A DNA stretch of 64,000 nt from Streptomyces sp. NBC_01788 (lineage in GTDB: Bacteria > Actinomycetota > Actinomycetes > Streptomycetales > Streptomycetaceae): contig NZ_CP109090.1 of assembly GCF_035917575.1 (NCBI RefSeq), forward strand, positions 6,758,001 to 6,822,000, read 5' to 3'. The position numbers and the translations under genes are program-made. The notes under the pieces are model-generated. The model worked only from the letters and a program-made list of their open reading frames with translations, was not told where the DNA came from and did not search any database. Positions 37,810 to 45,849 of this stretch are shown piece after piece. The stretch's first letter is position 1. Every line of letters starts with the position of its first letter.

Positions 37810-37845
37810 GACCTCCCCCCACCTCCCGCGCATCGGAGACCCCCC

Positions 37846-39591
37846 ATGTCACGAAGTCGCGTCCGCCGTCTGACCGCACCGCTCACCGCGGGCCTCCTCA
37901 CCCTCGGCGCCCTCACCGCCCTGCCCGCCACGCAGGCCCATGCGGCCGGCAGCGTCGTCAAGGTGACCGGAGCCAAGGGCAACTGGCAGCTCACCGTGGA
38001 CGGGAAGCCGTACCAGATCAAGGGCCTGACCTGGGGCCCGTCCGCCGCCTCCGCCGACACCTATCTGCCGGACCTGAGGTCCATGGGCGTCAACACCATC
38101 CGCACCTGGGGCACGGACGCGAGCAGCAAGCCGCTCCTCGACTCCGCGGCCGCGCACGGCATCAAGGTCGTCGCCGGATTCTGGCTCCAGCCCGGCGGAG
38201 GTCCGGGCAGCGGCGGCTGCGTCGACTACGTCACCGACACCACGTACAAGAACAACATGCTCAACGAGTTCACGAACTGGGTGCGGACCTACAAGGACAA
38301 CGCGGGCGTGCTCATGTGGGACGTGGGCAACGAGTCGGTCCTCGGCCTGCAGAACTGCTACGGCGGCGACCAGCTCGAACGCCAGCGCGACGCGTACACG
38401 AGCTTCGTCAACGAGGTCGCCCACAGGATCCACGGCATCGACCCCGACCACCCGGTCACCTCCACCGACGCATGGGTCGGCGCCTGGCCCTACTTCAAGC
38501 GCAACGCGCCCGACCTCGACCTGTACGCCGTCAACTCCTACAACGGTGTCTGCGACATCAGGTCCGCCTGGCAACAGGGCGGTTACGACAAGCCGTACAT
38601 CGTCACCGAGTCCGGCCCGGCCGGCGAGTGGGAGGTGCCCAACGACACCAACGGGGTCCCGGCGGAGCCCGGTGACCAGGCCAAGGCCGCGGGCTACACC
38701 AAGGCGTGGAACTGCGTCACCGCCCACAACGGCGTCGCGCTCGGTGCCACGCTGTTCCACTACGGCACGGAGTACGACTTCGGCGGCATCTGGTTCAACC
38801 TGCTGCCCGCCGGACAGAAACGGCTCTCCTACTACGCCGTGAAGAAGGCCTACGGCGGCGACACCTCCCGCGACAACACCCCGCCGGTGCTGTCCGACAT
38901 CGGCGTCCAGGGCGACCCGGGCGCGGTGCAGGCAGGACGGGACGTGACACTCGACGTCCAGGCCACCGACCCCGACGGCGACGCGGTCACGTACGAGGTC
39001 CTGGACAACAGCATGTACCTCGACGGCAGCGGCCAGCTGAACTCCCTCCGTTTCACCAGCGCGGGCGCGGGCCGGCTGAAGTTCACGGCGCCCGACCGCC
39101 CCGGCGTCTGGAAGATCTACGTCAAGGCGACGGACGGCCGCGGGAACGTCGGCGTCCAGTCGCGCTCGATCAGGGTGATCCCACCGGTGATCGACGGCAC
39201 GAACGTCGCCCTGCGCAAGACCGCCACCGCCTCCTCGTTCCAGCCGTCCGGCGGAGACTGCCCCTGCACGGCCGCCAACGCCGTCGACGGCCGCGCGGAC
39301 ACCCGCTGGGCCAGCGACTGGAGCGACCCGCAGTGGATCCAGGTCGACCTGGGCGCCCCCACCACCTTCCGGCACATCCAACTGGTCTGGGAAACCGCCT
39401 ACGCCAAGGCGTACGCCATCCAGACGTCCAACGACGGCCAGAACTGGCAGACCCTGCGCCAGATCACCGACGGCAAGGGCGGCGTCAACGACTTCGACCT
39501 CACCGGCACGGGCCGCTACGTACGCATCAACTGCACACAGCGCGGAACCGGTTGGGGCTACTCACTGTACGAGCTGGGCGTGTACGTCTGA
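37846..39591 (+). CDS. Secreted clan GH-A glycosidase with F5/8-type C-terminal domain
   Basis: 581 residues. A Sec signal (1-34, ending ATQAHAA) precedes a (beta/alpha)8 domain (about 40-340) like GH2/GH5 TIM barrels. Acid/base Glu is in WDVGNES and the nucleophile Glu in VTESGPAGEW. An Ig/cadherin-like module (about 345-440, DNTPPVLSDIG start) and an F5/8 type C domain (about 455-581) follow. The last domain shares DPQWIQVDLG, VWETAYAK and GWGYSLYE with the beta-helix protein two genes away. The ATG at 37846 has GGAG upstream; the longer frame lacks a signal. Substrate unknown; a beta-glucan or similar polymer is an inference. Confidence 0.85.
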   Translation: MSRSRVRRLTAPLTAGLLTLGALTALPATQAHAAGSVVKVTGAKGNWQLTVDGKPYQIKGLTWGPSAASADTYLPDLRSMGVNTIRTWGTDASSKPLLDSAAAHGIKVVAGFWLQPGGGPGSGGCVDYVTDTTYKNNMLNEFTNWVRTYKDNAGVLMWDVGNESVLGLQNCYGGDQLERQRDAYTSFVNEVAHRIHGIDPDHPVTSTDAWVGAWPYFKRNAPDLDLYAVNSYNGVCDIRSAWQQGGYDKPYIVTESGPAGEWEVPNDTNGVPAEPGDQAKAAGYTKAWNCVTAHNGVALGATLFHYGTEYDFGGIWFNLLPAGQKRLSYYAVKKAYGGDTSRDNTPPVLSDIGVQGDPGAVQAGRDVTLDVQATDPDGDAVTYEVLDNSMYLDGSGQLNSLRFTSAGAGRLKFTAPDRPGVWKIYVKATDGRGNVGVQSRSIRVIPPVIDGTNVALRKTATASSFQPSGGDCPCTAANAVDGRADTRWASDWSDPQWIQVDLGAPTTFRHIQLVWETAYAKAYAIQTSNDGQNWQTLRQITDGKGGVNDFDLTGTGRYVRINCTQRGTGWGYSLYELGVYV

Positions 39592-39617
39592 CCCCGGGGA
39601 ACGAACACGGCACCACC

Positions 39618-39641
39618 CGGCGGCGCCTCACCGCGCCGCCG
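39618..39641 (+). terminator. Hairpin after the GH-A glycosidase
   Basis: Perfect 9-bp arms CGGCGGCGC and GCGCCGCCG around CTCACC, 27 bases after the stop codon. Confidence 0.7.
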
Positions 39642-39700
39642 TCCCGCCGGACGCCGGGTGATCCGAACCCCGCCGGGACTTCCCCGACGCACGGGCGATC

Positions 39701-39706
39701 TATAGT
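39701..39706 (+). promoter_or_regulatory. -10 box TATAGT of a probable leaderless methyltransferase mRNA
   Basis: TATAGT matches the actinobacterial TANNNT -10 well and ends 7 bases before the ATG at 39714, so transcription should begin at the start codon. The 7-base gap has no ribosome-binding site. No good -35 was seen. Confidence 0.6.
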
Positions 39707-39713
39707 GGGCCGC

Positions 39714-40319
39714 ATGAGCCGTTGGAGGGACTTGACCGGGGAGACGTCCGGTGACGACTACGCCGCACGGTTCGCGGCCCTGGCCCGCAGCGGCAAGGAC
39801 GTGCACGGTGAGGCGCGGTTCTGCACCGCTCTTGTGCCTGCCGGGGCGCGGGTGCTGGATGCCGGGTGCGGTACCGGGCGGGTCATGATCCGGCTCGCGG
39901 AGCTCGGGTACGACTGCGTCGGGGTGGACCTCGACGCGTCGATGCTGGCGGTGGCCCGGAAGCAGGCGCCCGGGCTGCCCTGGTTCCAGGCCGACCTCGC
40001 CGCGTTCGAGCCGGACCGGCTCTGCATCGCGGCGGACTTCGACCTCGTGGTCGCCGCGGGCAACATCCTCCCGTTGCTCGCGGCCGGCACCGAGGCCGCG
40101 GTCGTCGGGCGCCTGGCCGCCGTCCTGCGTGCGGGTGGCCTGCTGGTCGCCGGCTTCGGCCTGGACGAGGCCCACCTGCCTGTGCCGCCCGGCATCACGC
40201 TCGCCGAGTACGACGACTGCTGCGCCGCGGCCGGCCTCACCCTCGTCGACCGCTTCGCCACCTGGGACGCCGACCCCTACGAGGGCGGCGGCTACGCCGT
40301 CAGCGTCCACCGCCGGTGA
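39714..40319 (+). CDS. Class I SAM-dependent methyltransferase
   Basis: 201 residues with a Rossmann methyltransferase fold. Motif I is VLDAGCGTGRV (about residues 47-57), motif II is the acidic VGVDLDASML, and motif IV is near DLVVAAGNILP. The substrate is not evident; the protein is short and lacks an accessory domain. The start is set by homology of the fold and by the leaderless-type promoter; an open frame continuing far upstream overlaps the glycosidase gene and is a shadow. The next gene downstream on the same strand is a permease, 77 bp away with its own ribosome site. Confidence 0.82.
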   Translation: MSRWRDLTGETSGDDYAARFAALARSGKDVHGEARFCTALVPAGARVLDAGCGTGRVMIRLAELGYDCVGVDLDASMLAVARKQAPGLPWFQADLAAFEPDRLCIAADFDLVVAAGNILPLLAAGTEAAVVGRLAAVLRAGGLLVAGFGLDEAHLPVPPGITLAEYDDCCAAAGLTLVDRFATWDADPYEGGGYAVSVHRR

Positions 40320-40396
40320 CGAACGCTTGACAGCCCGGCCCCGACGGCGGGCGTGTCCCCCGGCCGACCGCCACGCCGTGCGGGGAGGCTGCACAG

Positions 40397-41563
40397 ATGC
40401 ACGCCGTACTGCACGCACTGTCGATCACCGGGTCCATGACCTGGGAGATCACCTGGGCCCTGATCCTGGGCTTCGCCCTCTCCGCGGTCGTCCAGGCCGT
40501 GGTCCGCAAGTCCACCGTCGTCGCACTGCTCGGCGACGACCGGCCCCGCACCCTCGCCGTCGCCGCCGGGCTGGGCGTGGCGTCCTCGTCCTGCTCCTAC
40601 GCCGCCGTGGCCCTGGCCCGCTCCCTGTTCCGCAAGGGCGCCGACTTCACCGCGGCGATGGCCTTCGAGATCGCCTCCACCAACCTCGTCGTCGAGCTCG
40701 GCGTCATCCTCGCGCTGCTGATGGGCTGGCAGTTCACCGCGGCCGAGTTCGTCGGCGGCGCCGTCATGATCGTCCTGCTGGCCGTCCTCTTCCGGCTGTT
40801 CCTGCGTGAGAGGCTGCTCGGCCAGGCCCGTGAACAGGCGGAACGGGGCCTTGCCGGGTCGATGGAGGGCCACGCGGCGATGGACATGTCCGTGCGGCGC
40901 GAGGGGTCCTTCACCCGGCGCCTGGTCTCCCGCGAGGGCCTCACCGCCGTCAGCCACGTCTTCGTCATGGAGTGGGCGGCGATCCTGCGCGACCTGGTCG
41001 TCGGCCTGCTCATCGCAGGCGCCGTCGCCGCCTGGGTCCCGGACTCCTTCTGGCGCGCCTTCTTCTTCCACGGCCACCCGCTCGCCGCCAAACTGTGGGG
41101 TCCCGCCATCGGCCCACTGGTGGCGATCGCCTCGTTCGTGTGCTCGATCGGCAACGTGCCGCTGGCGGTGGTGCTGTGGAAGGGAGGCATCAGCTTCGGC
41201 GGCGTGGTGGCGTTCATCTTCGCCGACCTGCTGATCCTGCCGATCCTCAGTATCTACCGGAAGTACTACGGCGCCCGGATGGCGGCCTTCCTGCTGGGCA
41301 CCTTCTACCTCGCGATGGCCGTCGCCGGCTATGTCGTGGAATTCGTCTTCGGCGGACTCGGCCTGATCCCCGACCAGGCCGACGCGAGGCTCCCCGTGGA
41401 AGGCGTCAGGTGGAACTACACCACCTGGCTCAACATCGCCTTCCTCCTCCTCGCCGCGCTGCTTCTGCTCCGGTTCCGGCGGACCGGCGGGCCGGACATG
41501 CTGCGCATGATGGGCGGCTCACCGGACACCGGCCACGACCGGACGGGCCCGTCCGTGCCATGA
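40397..41563 (+). CDS. ArsP/UPF0718-type membrane permease
   Basis: 388 residues with 8-9 predicted helices in two halves joined by a charged cytosolic loop (about 140-185). Family marks are SSSCSYAAVALAR in the first half and CSIGNVPLAVVLWKGG with ADLLILPI in the second. ArsP-type permeases of this family export trivalent organoarsenicals. Many actinobacterial members are uncharacterised, and no ars genes lie nearby, so the substrate is unknown. The start has GGGAGG upstream at about 40380. The C-terminus is polar and its stop codon lies inside a terminator hairpin. Confidence 0.85.
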   Translation: MHAVLHALSITGSMTWEITWALILGFALSAVVQAVVRKSTVVALLGDDRPRTLAVAAGLGVASSSCSYAAVALARSLFRKGADFTAAMAFEIASTNLVVELGVILALLMGWQFTAAEFVGGAVMIVLLAVLFRLFLRERLLGQAREQAERGLAGSMEGHAAMDMSVRREGSFTRRLVSREGLTAVSHVFVMEWAAILRDLVVGLLIAGAVAAWVPDSFWRAFFFHGHPLAAKLWGPAIGPLVAIASFVCSIGNVPLAVVLWKGGISFGGVVAFIFADLLILPILSIYRKYYGARMAAFLLGTFYLAMAVAGYVVEFVFGGLGLIPDQADARLPVEGVRWNYTTWLNIAFLLLAALLLLRFRRTGGPDMLRMMGGSPDTGHDRTGPSVP

Positions 41564-41580
41564 CGGCGCGGACGGGCCCG
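41544..41580. terminator. Bidirectional hairpin overlapping the permease stop codon
   Basis: The 12-bp arms CGGGCCCGTCCG and CGGACGGGCCCG surround a 13-base loop that contains the permease stop codon. It lies 20 bases from the stop of the convergent M15 peptidase gene. Confidence 0.75.
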
Positions 41581-41600
41581 GTGCGGTGGGTGCGGACGGG

Positions 41601-42380
41601 TCACGCCACGCCGCTCTCCCACCACCAGGAGCCGGAGCCGTACGAGGGGTACTGGACGCGGCTGTCACAGTGCTGCCACGAGTTCGTGTACGCCTCCAGG
41701 CCGGAGAAGCCGCAGGTCTCGGCGATCCGGTAGGTCTGCAGGGTGCTGTGCCCGGAGACCACGATGTCGGCGGCCACGCCGTACAGGTGCATGCTGTTGG
41801 ACGCGCCGCCCGAGGCCGCGTTGTGCGCGATGCTACGGAAGCCCGAGTTGATCGTGATCGCGCTGTTGCCGGCCTTCTTGCGCACCGCCTCCAGCTTGTA
41901 CATCAGCCGGCGGACGTTCTCCTTGACGGTCGCGGAGGCCACCTTGCCGTTGTTGAAGCCGGCGCCGTCCTTGGAGTGGAACTCGCTGAAGTCGAAGTGC
42001 GCTGTCGAACCGTCGCTCGCCTCCAGGCTGTTGAGGACGCTCTGGGTCTGCGGGCCGACGATGCCGTCCGCGCCGAGGCCGTAGGCGGACTGGAAACGCT
42101 GGACGGCGGCGGCCGTGCCCGGGCCGAAGGAGCCGTCCCAGGCGACGTACGTCTGGGAGGCGCTGCCCGCGGCCCAGCCGCCGACGCGGATCTGGAGCTC
42201 CACCACGTCGGAGCCGGAGGCGCCCTGCTGGAGGGTGCGGCTCCAGCCGTAGGCCGAGGCCGTGCCCGCCGTGGCGACGCCGGTGACCGCGGCCACGCCG
42301 AGCGCGGCCGTCACGCCCGCAGCGCTCCGGAACAGGGTACGGCGGTCGATGCTTCGCTGCGGGTGTCGTGCCGGGTTCAT
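41601..42380 (-). CDS. Secreted PG-binding M15 D-Ala-D-Ala carboxypeptidase
   Basis: 259 residues. A Tat-type signal (RRTLFRSAAGVTAALGVAA) precedes a PG_binding_1 domain (about 45-115, GSDVVELQIRVGG to GIVGPQTQSVL) and an M15A zinc peptidase domain with SMHLYGVAAD (His and Asp zinc ligands) and WQHCDSR (third His ligand region). It resembles the zinc DD-carboxypeptidase of Streptomyces albus G in design. It is predicted to trim peptidoglycan stem peptides outside the cell. AGGAGGA precedes the ATG. It follows the GH25 lysozyme by 54 bp on the same strand, so the two wall hydrolases are probably co-expressed. Confidence 0.9.
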   Translation of the reverse strand: MNPARHPQRSIDRRTLFRSAAGVTAALGVAAVTGVATAGTASAYGWSRTLQQGASGSDVVELQIRVGGWAAGSASQTYVAWDGSFGPGTAAAVQRFQSAYGLGADGIVGPQTQSVLNSLEASDGSTAHFDFSEFHSKDGAGFNNGKVASATVKENVRRLMYKLEAVRKKAGNSAITINSGFRSIAHNAASGGASNSMHLYGVAADIVVSGHSTLQTYRIAETCGFSGLEAYTNSWQHCDSRVQYPSYGSGSWWWESGVA

Positions 42381-42434
42381 GGAAGTCTCCTCCTTGGGTG
42401 ACTACGGGTGACTGGTGGTGACGACGCCCGAAGG

Positions 42435-43748
42435 TCAGGCGACCAGGGCCTGCCAGGTGTTGGAGCCGACGATGCCGTCCACGCCGAGGCCGTGCGAGGA
42501 CTGGAAGGAACGCACCGCGGAGTCGGTCCCGGGGCCGAACGCGCCGTCGACCGTCAGCGAGGCACCATGAGCCTTGAGCTGGCTCTGCACCGCCTGGACC
42601 GCTGCTCCCGAGGAACCCTGCTGCACGGTGACGATGAGGGCCTGCCAGGTAGCGGGTCCGACGACGCCATCCACGGCGAGGCCGTGCGAGGACTGGAACG
42701 AGCGCACCGCGGAGTCGGTCCCGGCCCCGAACGCGCCGTCCACCGCCAGCGCGGAACCGTGCGCGTTGAGCAGGTACTGGACTGACTTGACCCGTTCACC
42801 CGAGGCGCCCTGCTTCACCGTGGGCCAACTGGCCGTCGGCGGAGGGTTGTAGCCGCCTCCCTTGGCGAAGGCCTGGAGGTCGGCCAGGGTGCCGTTGAAG
42901 GTGTCCTGGTCGCCGGGGAACGTTCCGGAGTCGGCGTACTGCCAGATCGTCTGGGCCGACCAGCCGGCGGGCAGCGTGCCCGGGCTGGAGGAGTAACGGG
43001 CGATCCACAGCGGGTTGGTGGCCCCGAAACTGCTGTTGTTGCCCGTGCAGGTGCTCCACCAGTCGGTGGTGGTGTAGATCGTCGGGTAGCGCCCGACCTT
43101 GGCACGCACCTGGTTGCTGAAGTCGCGGATCCAGGTGACCATCGCGCTCTGGCTCAGCCCGTAGCAGGTGGCGCCGTAGGGGTTGTACTCGATGTCCAGG
43201 GCGGGCGGCAGCGTCTTGCCGTCGGCGGACCAGCCGCCGCCGTGGCTCACGAACCAGTCCGCCTGCACGGCACCGCTGGAGTTGCCGGGCAGCGCGAAGT
43301 GGTAGGCGCCGCGGATCAGTCCGACGTTCGACGAGCCGGTGTACTGCTGGGAGAAGTAGGGGCTCGTGTACGTGGTGCCTTCGGTGGCCTTGACGTAGGC
43401 GAAGGCGGCGCCCTTGTTCTTGACGGACGTCCAGTCGACGTTGCCCTGGTAACCGCTGACGTCGAGTCCGGCCGGACCCGTGCTCACGGCGAGCGGGGCG
43501 GCGGCCGCCAGGGACCCCGTGCCCAGGCGCTGGAGCCCGGATCCGGCGTGGTCCTGGTCCGGGTGCGTCATCCGCACCGGAGTCCCGGACGCGGTCCCGG
43601 CGGTGCCGGCGGCCGTCGCCGAGGCGGTGCCCGGCAGGACCAGCAGGGTCAGGACGGCGGTCAGGAGTCCGGCCGCACGGGCGAACGCTCGGCTGGGGCC
43701 GGTGGGGGTGGTGCCGAGTCTGAACCGCGAGGGGGTGGCTGAAGGCAT
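42435..43748 (-). CDS. Secreted GH25 lysozyme with two peptidoglycan-binding repeats
   Basis: 437 residues from the ATG at 43748 (GGGAG upstream); a GTG at 43775 is possible. A signal peptide (AAGLLTAVLTLLVLPGTASA) is followed by a GH25 muramidase domain (about 95-280) starting GLDVSGYQGNVDW, with the catalytic acidic pair in LDIEYNPYG and an IWQYADSG strand. Two PG_binding_1 units (about 300-365 and 367-435) follow, each with GAF-GxGTDSAVRSFQSSHGL. GH25 enzymes cleave the MurNAc-GlcNAc bond. It is first in a two-gene unit with the M15 peptidase. The DNA of the two binding repeats is almost identical. Confidence 0.92.
   Translation of the reverse strand: MPSATPSRFRLGTTPTGPSRAFARAAGLLTAVLTLLVLPGTASATAAGTAGTASGTPVRMTHPDQDHAGSGLQRLGTGSLAAAAPLAVSTGPAGLDVSGYQGNVDWTSVKNKGAAFAYVKATEGTTYTSPYFSQQYTGSSNVGLIRGAYHFALPGNSSGAVQADWFVSHGGGWSADGKTLPPALDIEYNPYGATCYGLSQSAMVTWIRDFSNQVRAKVGRYPTIYTTTDWWSTCTGNNSSFGATNPLWIARYSSSPGTLPAGWSAQTIWQYADSGTFPGDQDTFNGTLADLQAFAKGGGYNPPPTASWPTVKQGASGERVKSVQYLLNAHGSALAVDGAFGAGTDSAVRSFQSSHGLAVDGVVGPATWQALIVTVQQGSSGAAVQAVQSQLKAHGASLTVDGAFGPGTDSAVRSFQSSHGLGVDGIVGSNTWQALVA
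42486..42744 (-). repeat. Near-identical tandem peptidoglycan-binding repeat units, 192-bp period
   Basis: About 67 bp beginning at 42486 and again at 42678 differ at only a few positions and encode the SSHGL-containing part of each PG_binding_1 unit. This points to recent internal duplication or conversion. Confidence 0.75.
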
Positions 43749-44176
43749 GGTGCTCCCAGAGGTGTGGAGGGACACTGCGATGCGCTCGGGCCGGGGTGGC
43801 CGTGGTTTCGGCCAACGACGGTCGGGGTGGGGCGTCGGAGCTGTGGGCGGCGGTGGGCGGGCGCCGGTCGTGGTGGGGGGTCAGTAGGACCGGGCGCGCT
43901 GTCAACTCCTCGGCGTACGGGTTGGGTTGACGCGCGTAAACGTAAGGGATGTGTTGACATGCTCGCAACATCTTCGTGCTTGAGAAAATTTGAATCAGGT
44001 ACGGCGGATCTTGAGTGGCGTGCGCGGAAACCGGCCAGGAAATGCGGTACGGAAGCCGGTTGGCGGTGAATTGTTCACCTGCGGCTCGACCGGGCGTCAC
44101 CGGGACGATCCGGTGCATTGGGCGATCGGCCACACGCTGGCCGTCGGCATTCCCCATATCGCAAGGAGCAGGTGTG
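43749..44176. promoter_or_regulatory. Divergent promoter region of the lysozyme and the ParB-like protein
   Basis: This 428-bp gap shows no credible gene. A locally AT-richer patch (43950-44000) contains TTGACA at 43954 on the plus strand and a TGTTG-N9-CAACA dyad at 43953-43971, but no convincing -10 at normal spacing. I saw no ydaO-type riboswitch signature on the lysozyme side. Confidence 0.4.
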
Positions 44177-45253
44177 ATGCGCTTCGGATCTCCGTCCCGC
44201 CGGGCCTCGGCCCTCGGAGTGGCCCTCGCCGTCTCCGGGGCCGGCGTCGCCGCACTGGCGCCGGCCGCCGCGGCCGCACCCGGTGCTCCGGGCACCCGTC
44301 CGTCGTTCTGCGGCCACGACAACCGGAGCACGCCGTTCTCGCGGTACCTCTGCGCCCAGCCCGGTGACCTGCTCGACGTCCGCGTCGGCGACGTGCACCC
44401 GACCCAGCCGTCGCTCGGCTACGACGAGGTGTACTACAAGCTGGGCCGCTACACCCTCGGCAAGGACGCGGTCAACAAGAAGTTCGACGACTGGTGCGAG
44501 GCCGACGGCCGGTCAACCTCGGCAACCATTGCCACCGGAGCACGACTTGACGACCCGTCGTCGTTCACGTGCGAACTCCCTGTCGGGGCGGAGACGGCGG
44601 ACAGCGTGGCCGCCATGAAGACCGTCGTCATCGGACCCGGCGGCGAACCGTTCCTCACCGACGGGCACCACACGCTCACCTCCTTCTACGAGACCCCCGA
44701 CGGCGGGCCCGACCTGCACGTCCGGCTGCGGGTGCAGGCCAACCTGAGCAACCTGCCCCGCCAGGCCTTCTGGGACGAGATGAAGGCGCACAAGTGGGTG
44801 TACCTGCGCGACCCCGAGGGCAAGCAGGTCACGGTGAACAAGCTGCCCACCGGCGTGGGCCTGGCCAACTTCACCGACGACAGGTACCGCAGCCTGCTCT
44901 ACTTCGGCCGCGACATCGGCTACGCGCAGAACGGCCTGCCGTTCCAGGAGTTCTACTGGGGCAGCTGGGTCCGGGACGCCAAGCCGATCGACCTGGCCGG
45001 CTGGAACCCGAACGACCTCGACAACTACCTGGCCACCGTCAGATCCCTGACCGGGACGATGACGGCGCTGCCCAAGGGCACGGTCGTCGACAGTGGCTTC
45101 ACCGCCGCCGAACTCGGCGCGCTGGACCGGTGGAACGACGGCAGCGCGGCCACCAAGGGAGAGTTCAACAAGCTGAGCAAGCCGTACTCCGACACCAAGC
45201 CCGGCAAGCTCGCCTACACACTGGAGTACAAGCGGCTGCACGGCCTGGGCTGA
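44177..45253 (+). CDS. Secreted ParB-like (ParBc_2) domain protein
   Basis: 358 residues with a Sec signal (about 1-35, GVALAVSGAGVAALAPAAA). The start has AAGGAG nine bases upstream; an adjacent in-frame GTG at 44174 is possible. The body resembles the ParBc_2 family (putative ParB-like nuclease fold): LDVRVGDVHPTQPSLGYDEV, KTVVIGPGGEPFLTDGHHTL and a DGHH motif analogous to the ParB catalytic/CTP-binding region. An exported ParB-like domain cannot take part in chromosome segregation, so the extracellular role is unknown. Its codon use and GC match the surroundings. It is divergent from the lysozyme and convergent with the remnant of a serine hydrolase. Confidence 0.8.
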   Translation: MRFGSPSRRASALGVALAVSGAGVAALAPAAAAAPGAPGTRPSFCGHDNRSTPFSRYLCAQPGDLLDVRVGDVHPTQPSLGYDEVYYKLGRYTLGKDAVNKKFDDWCEADGRSTSATIATGARLDDPSSFTCELPVGAETADSVAAMKTVVIGPGGEPFLTDGHHTLTSFYETPDGGPDLHVRLRVQANLSNLPRQAFWDEMKAHKWVYLRDPEGKQVTVNKLPTGVGLANFTDDRYRSLLYFGRDIGYAQNGLPFQEFYWGSWVRDAKPIDLAGWNPNDLDNYLATVRSLTGTMTALPKGTVVDSGFTAAELGALDRWNDGSAATKGEFNKLSKPYSDTKPGKLAYTLEYKRLHGLG

Positions 45254-45261
45254 CACGCCCC

Positions 45262-45735
45262 GCCGCCGGCTTTCAGGTGTGCGGCACAGGGCGTGGTCGA
45301 TGAGGTCGCGCAGCGCGTCTTCCTGACGGGCGGCGGTCCGCGGGTCCGCGGAGCGGCTGTGCGCGGAGACGGTGACAGTGCGTCGACCGTCCACGGTTGT
45401 CGCTGCTCGGATGACATATCCGAAGCCGCTCCCCCCGTGCCCGAGGTAGCCGCCGCCGCAGGACAGGGGTTTGAACTGCTGCCGTTTGACAGCGGTTGGA
45501 CGTGTTCTGGTGTGCATGAGTGAGCGTGGTCGCCCACCAGTTGCATCATGACGGTGGCGACGAACGTCTTGGTGATACTGCCCAGACGCAGGTAGCCGTC
45601 TTTCGGTACCGGGCGGTGAGTCACCAGGTCCCCGACTCCGGCGCGGGCCGTGACCGTCCCGCGCGGGGTCTCCAGGCGGACCGCCACGGGTGCCGGCCGG
45701 ATGGACATCACGCCAGGCACCCACCACAGCCACTG
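45262..45735 (-). pseudogene. Remnant of a serine hydrolase (beta-lactamase/DD-peptidase family)
   Basis: The N-terminal part (about 45530-45735) encodes GYLRLGSITKTFVATVMMQLVG with the SxxK nucleophile motif. In a different frame, about 45262-45466 encodes the C-terminal part GHGGSGFGYVIRA to LIDHALC. Between them, where some 200 or more residues should lie, is a 59-bp copy of the TnpB element end. The original signal peptide and stop codon are not recognisable. The gene was therefore interrupted, internally deleted and is surely inactive as a full hydrolase. Intact homologues are about 370-400 residues. Confidence 0.75.
45467..45525 (-). repeat. Solo 59-bp copy of the TnpB-element end
   Basis: 54 of 59 positions match 50000-50058, in opposite orientation. 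It contains the imperfect hairpin AAC-GCTG/CAGC-GTT (minus-strand sense) typical of IS200/IS605 subterminal structure. It joins two non-contiguous parts of the serine hydrolase remnant. Confidence 0.85.
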
Positions 45736-45796
45736 GCCTCCCCTGCCTGTTTCCCGCACCGTCGCGCGACTCGCGTACGTGGGTTTCGATAGGCCA

Positions 45797-45831
45797 ACGA
45801 GGGCCCCAACCACAGTGGTTGGGGCCCTCGT
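45797..45831 (-). terminator. Strong hairpin after the S15 peptidase gene
   Basis: A 17-base inverted repeat (ACGAGGGCCCCAACCAC and its complement, single central base) lies 19 bases past the stop of the minus-strand peptidase. Confidence 0.85.
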
Positions 45832-45849
45832 CAGGTGTCGCGGCTCGAC

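Noticed and set aside
38706..39713. Upstream extension of the methyltransferase frame
   Set aside because: It lies within the GH-A glycosidase gene in another frame and has Arg/Pro-rich shadow composition; the -10 box and fold support the ATG at 39714.
43749..44000. c-di-AMP (ydaO) riboswitch before the lysozyme gene
   Set aside because: Such riboswitches precede many Streptomyces wall-hydrolase genes, but the conserved core could not be found here.
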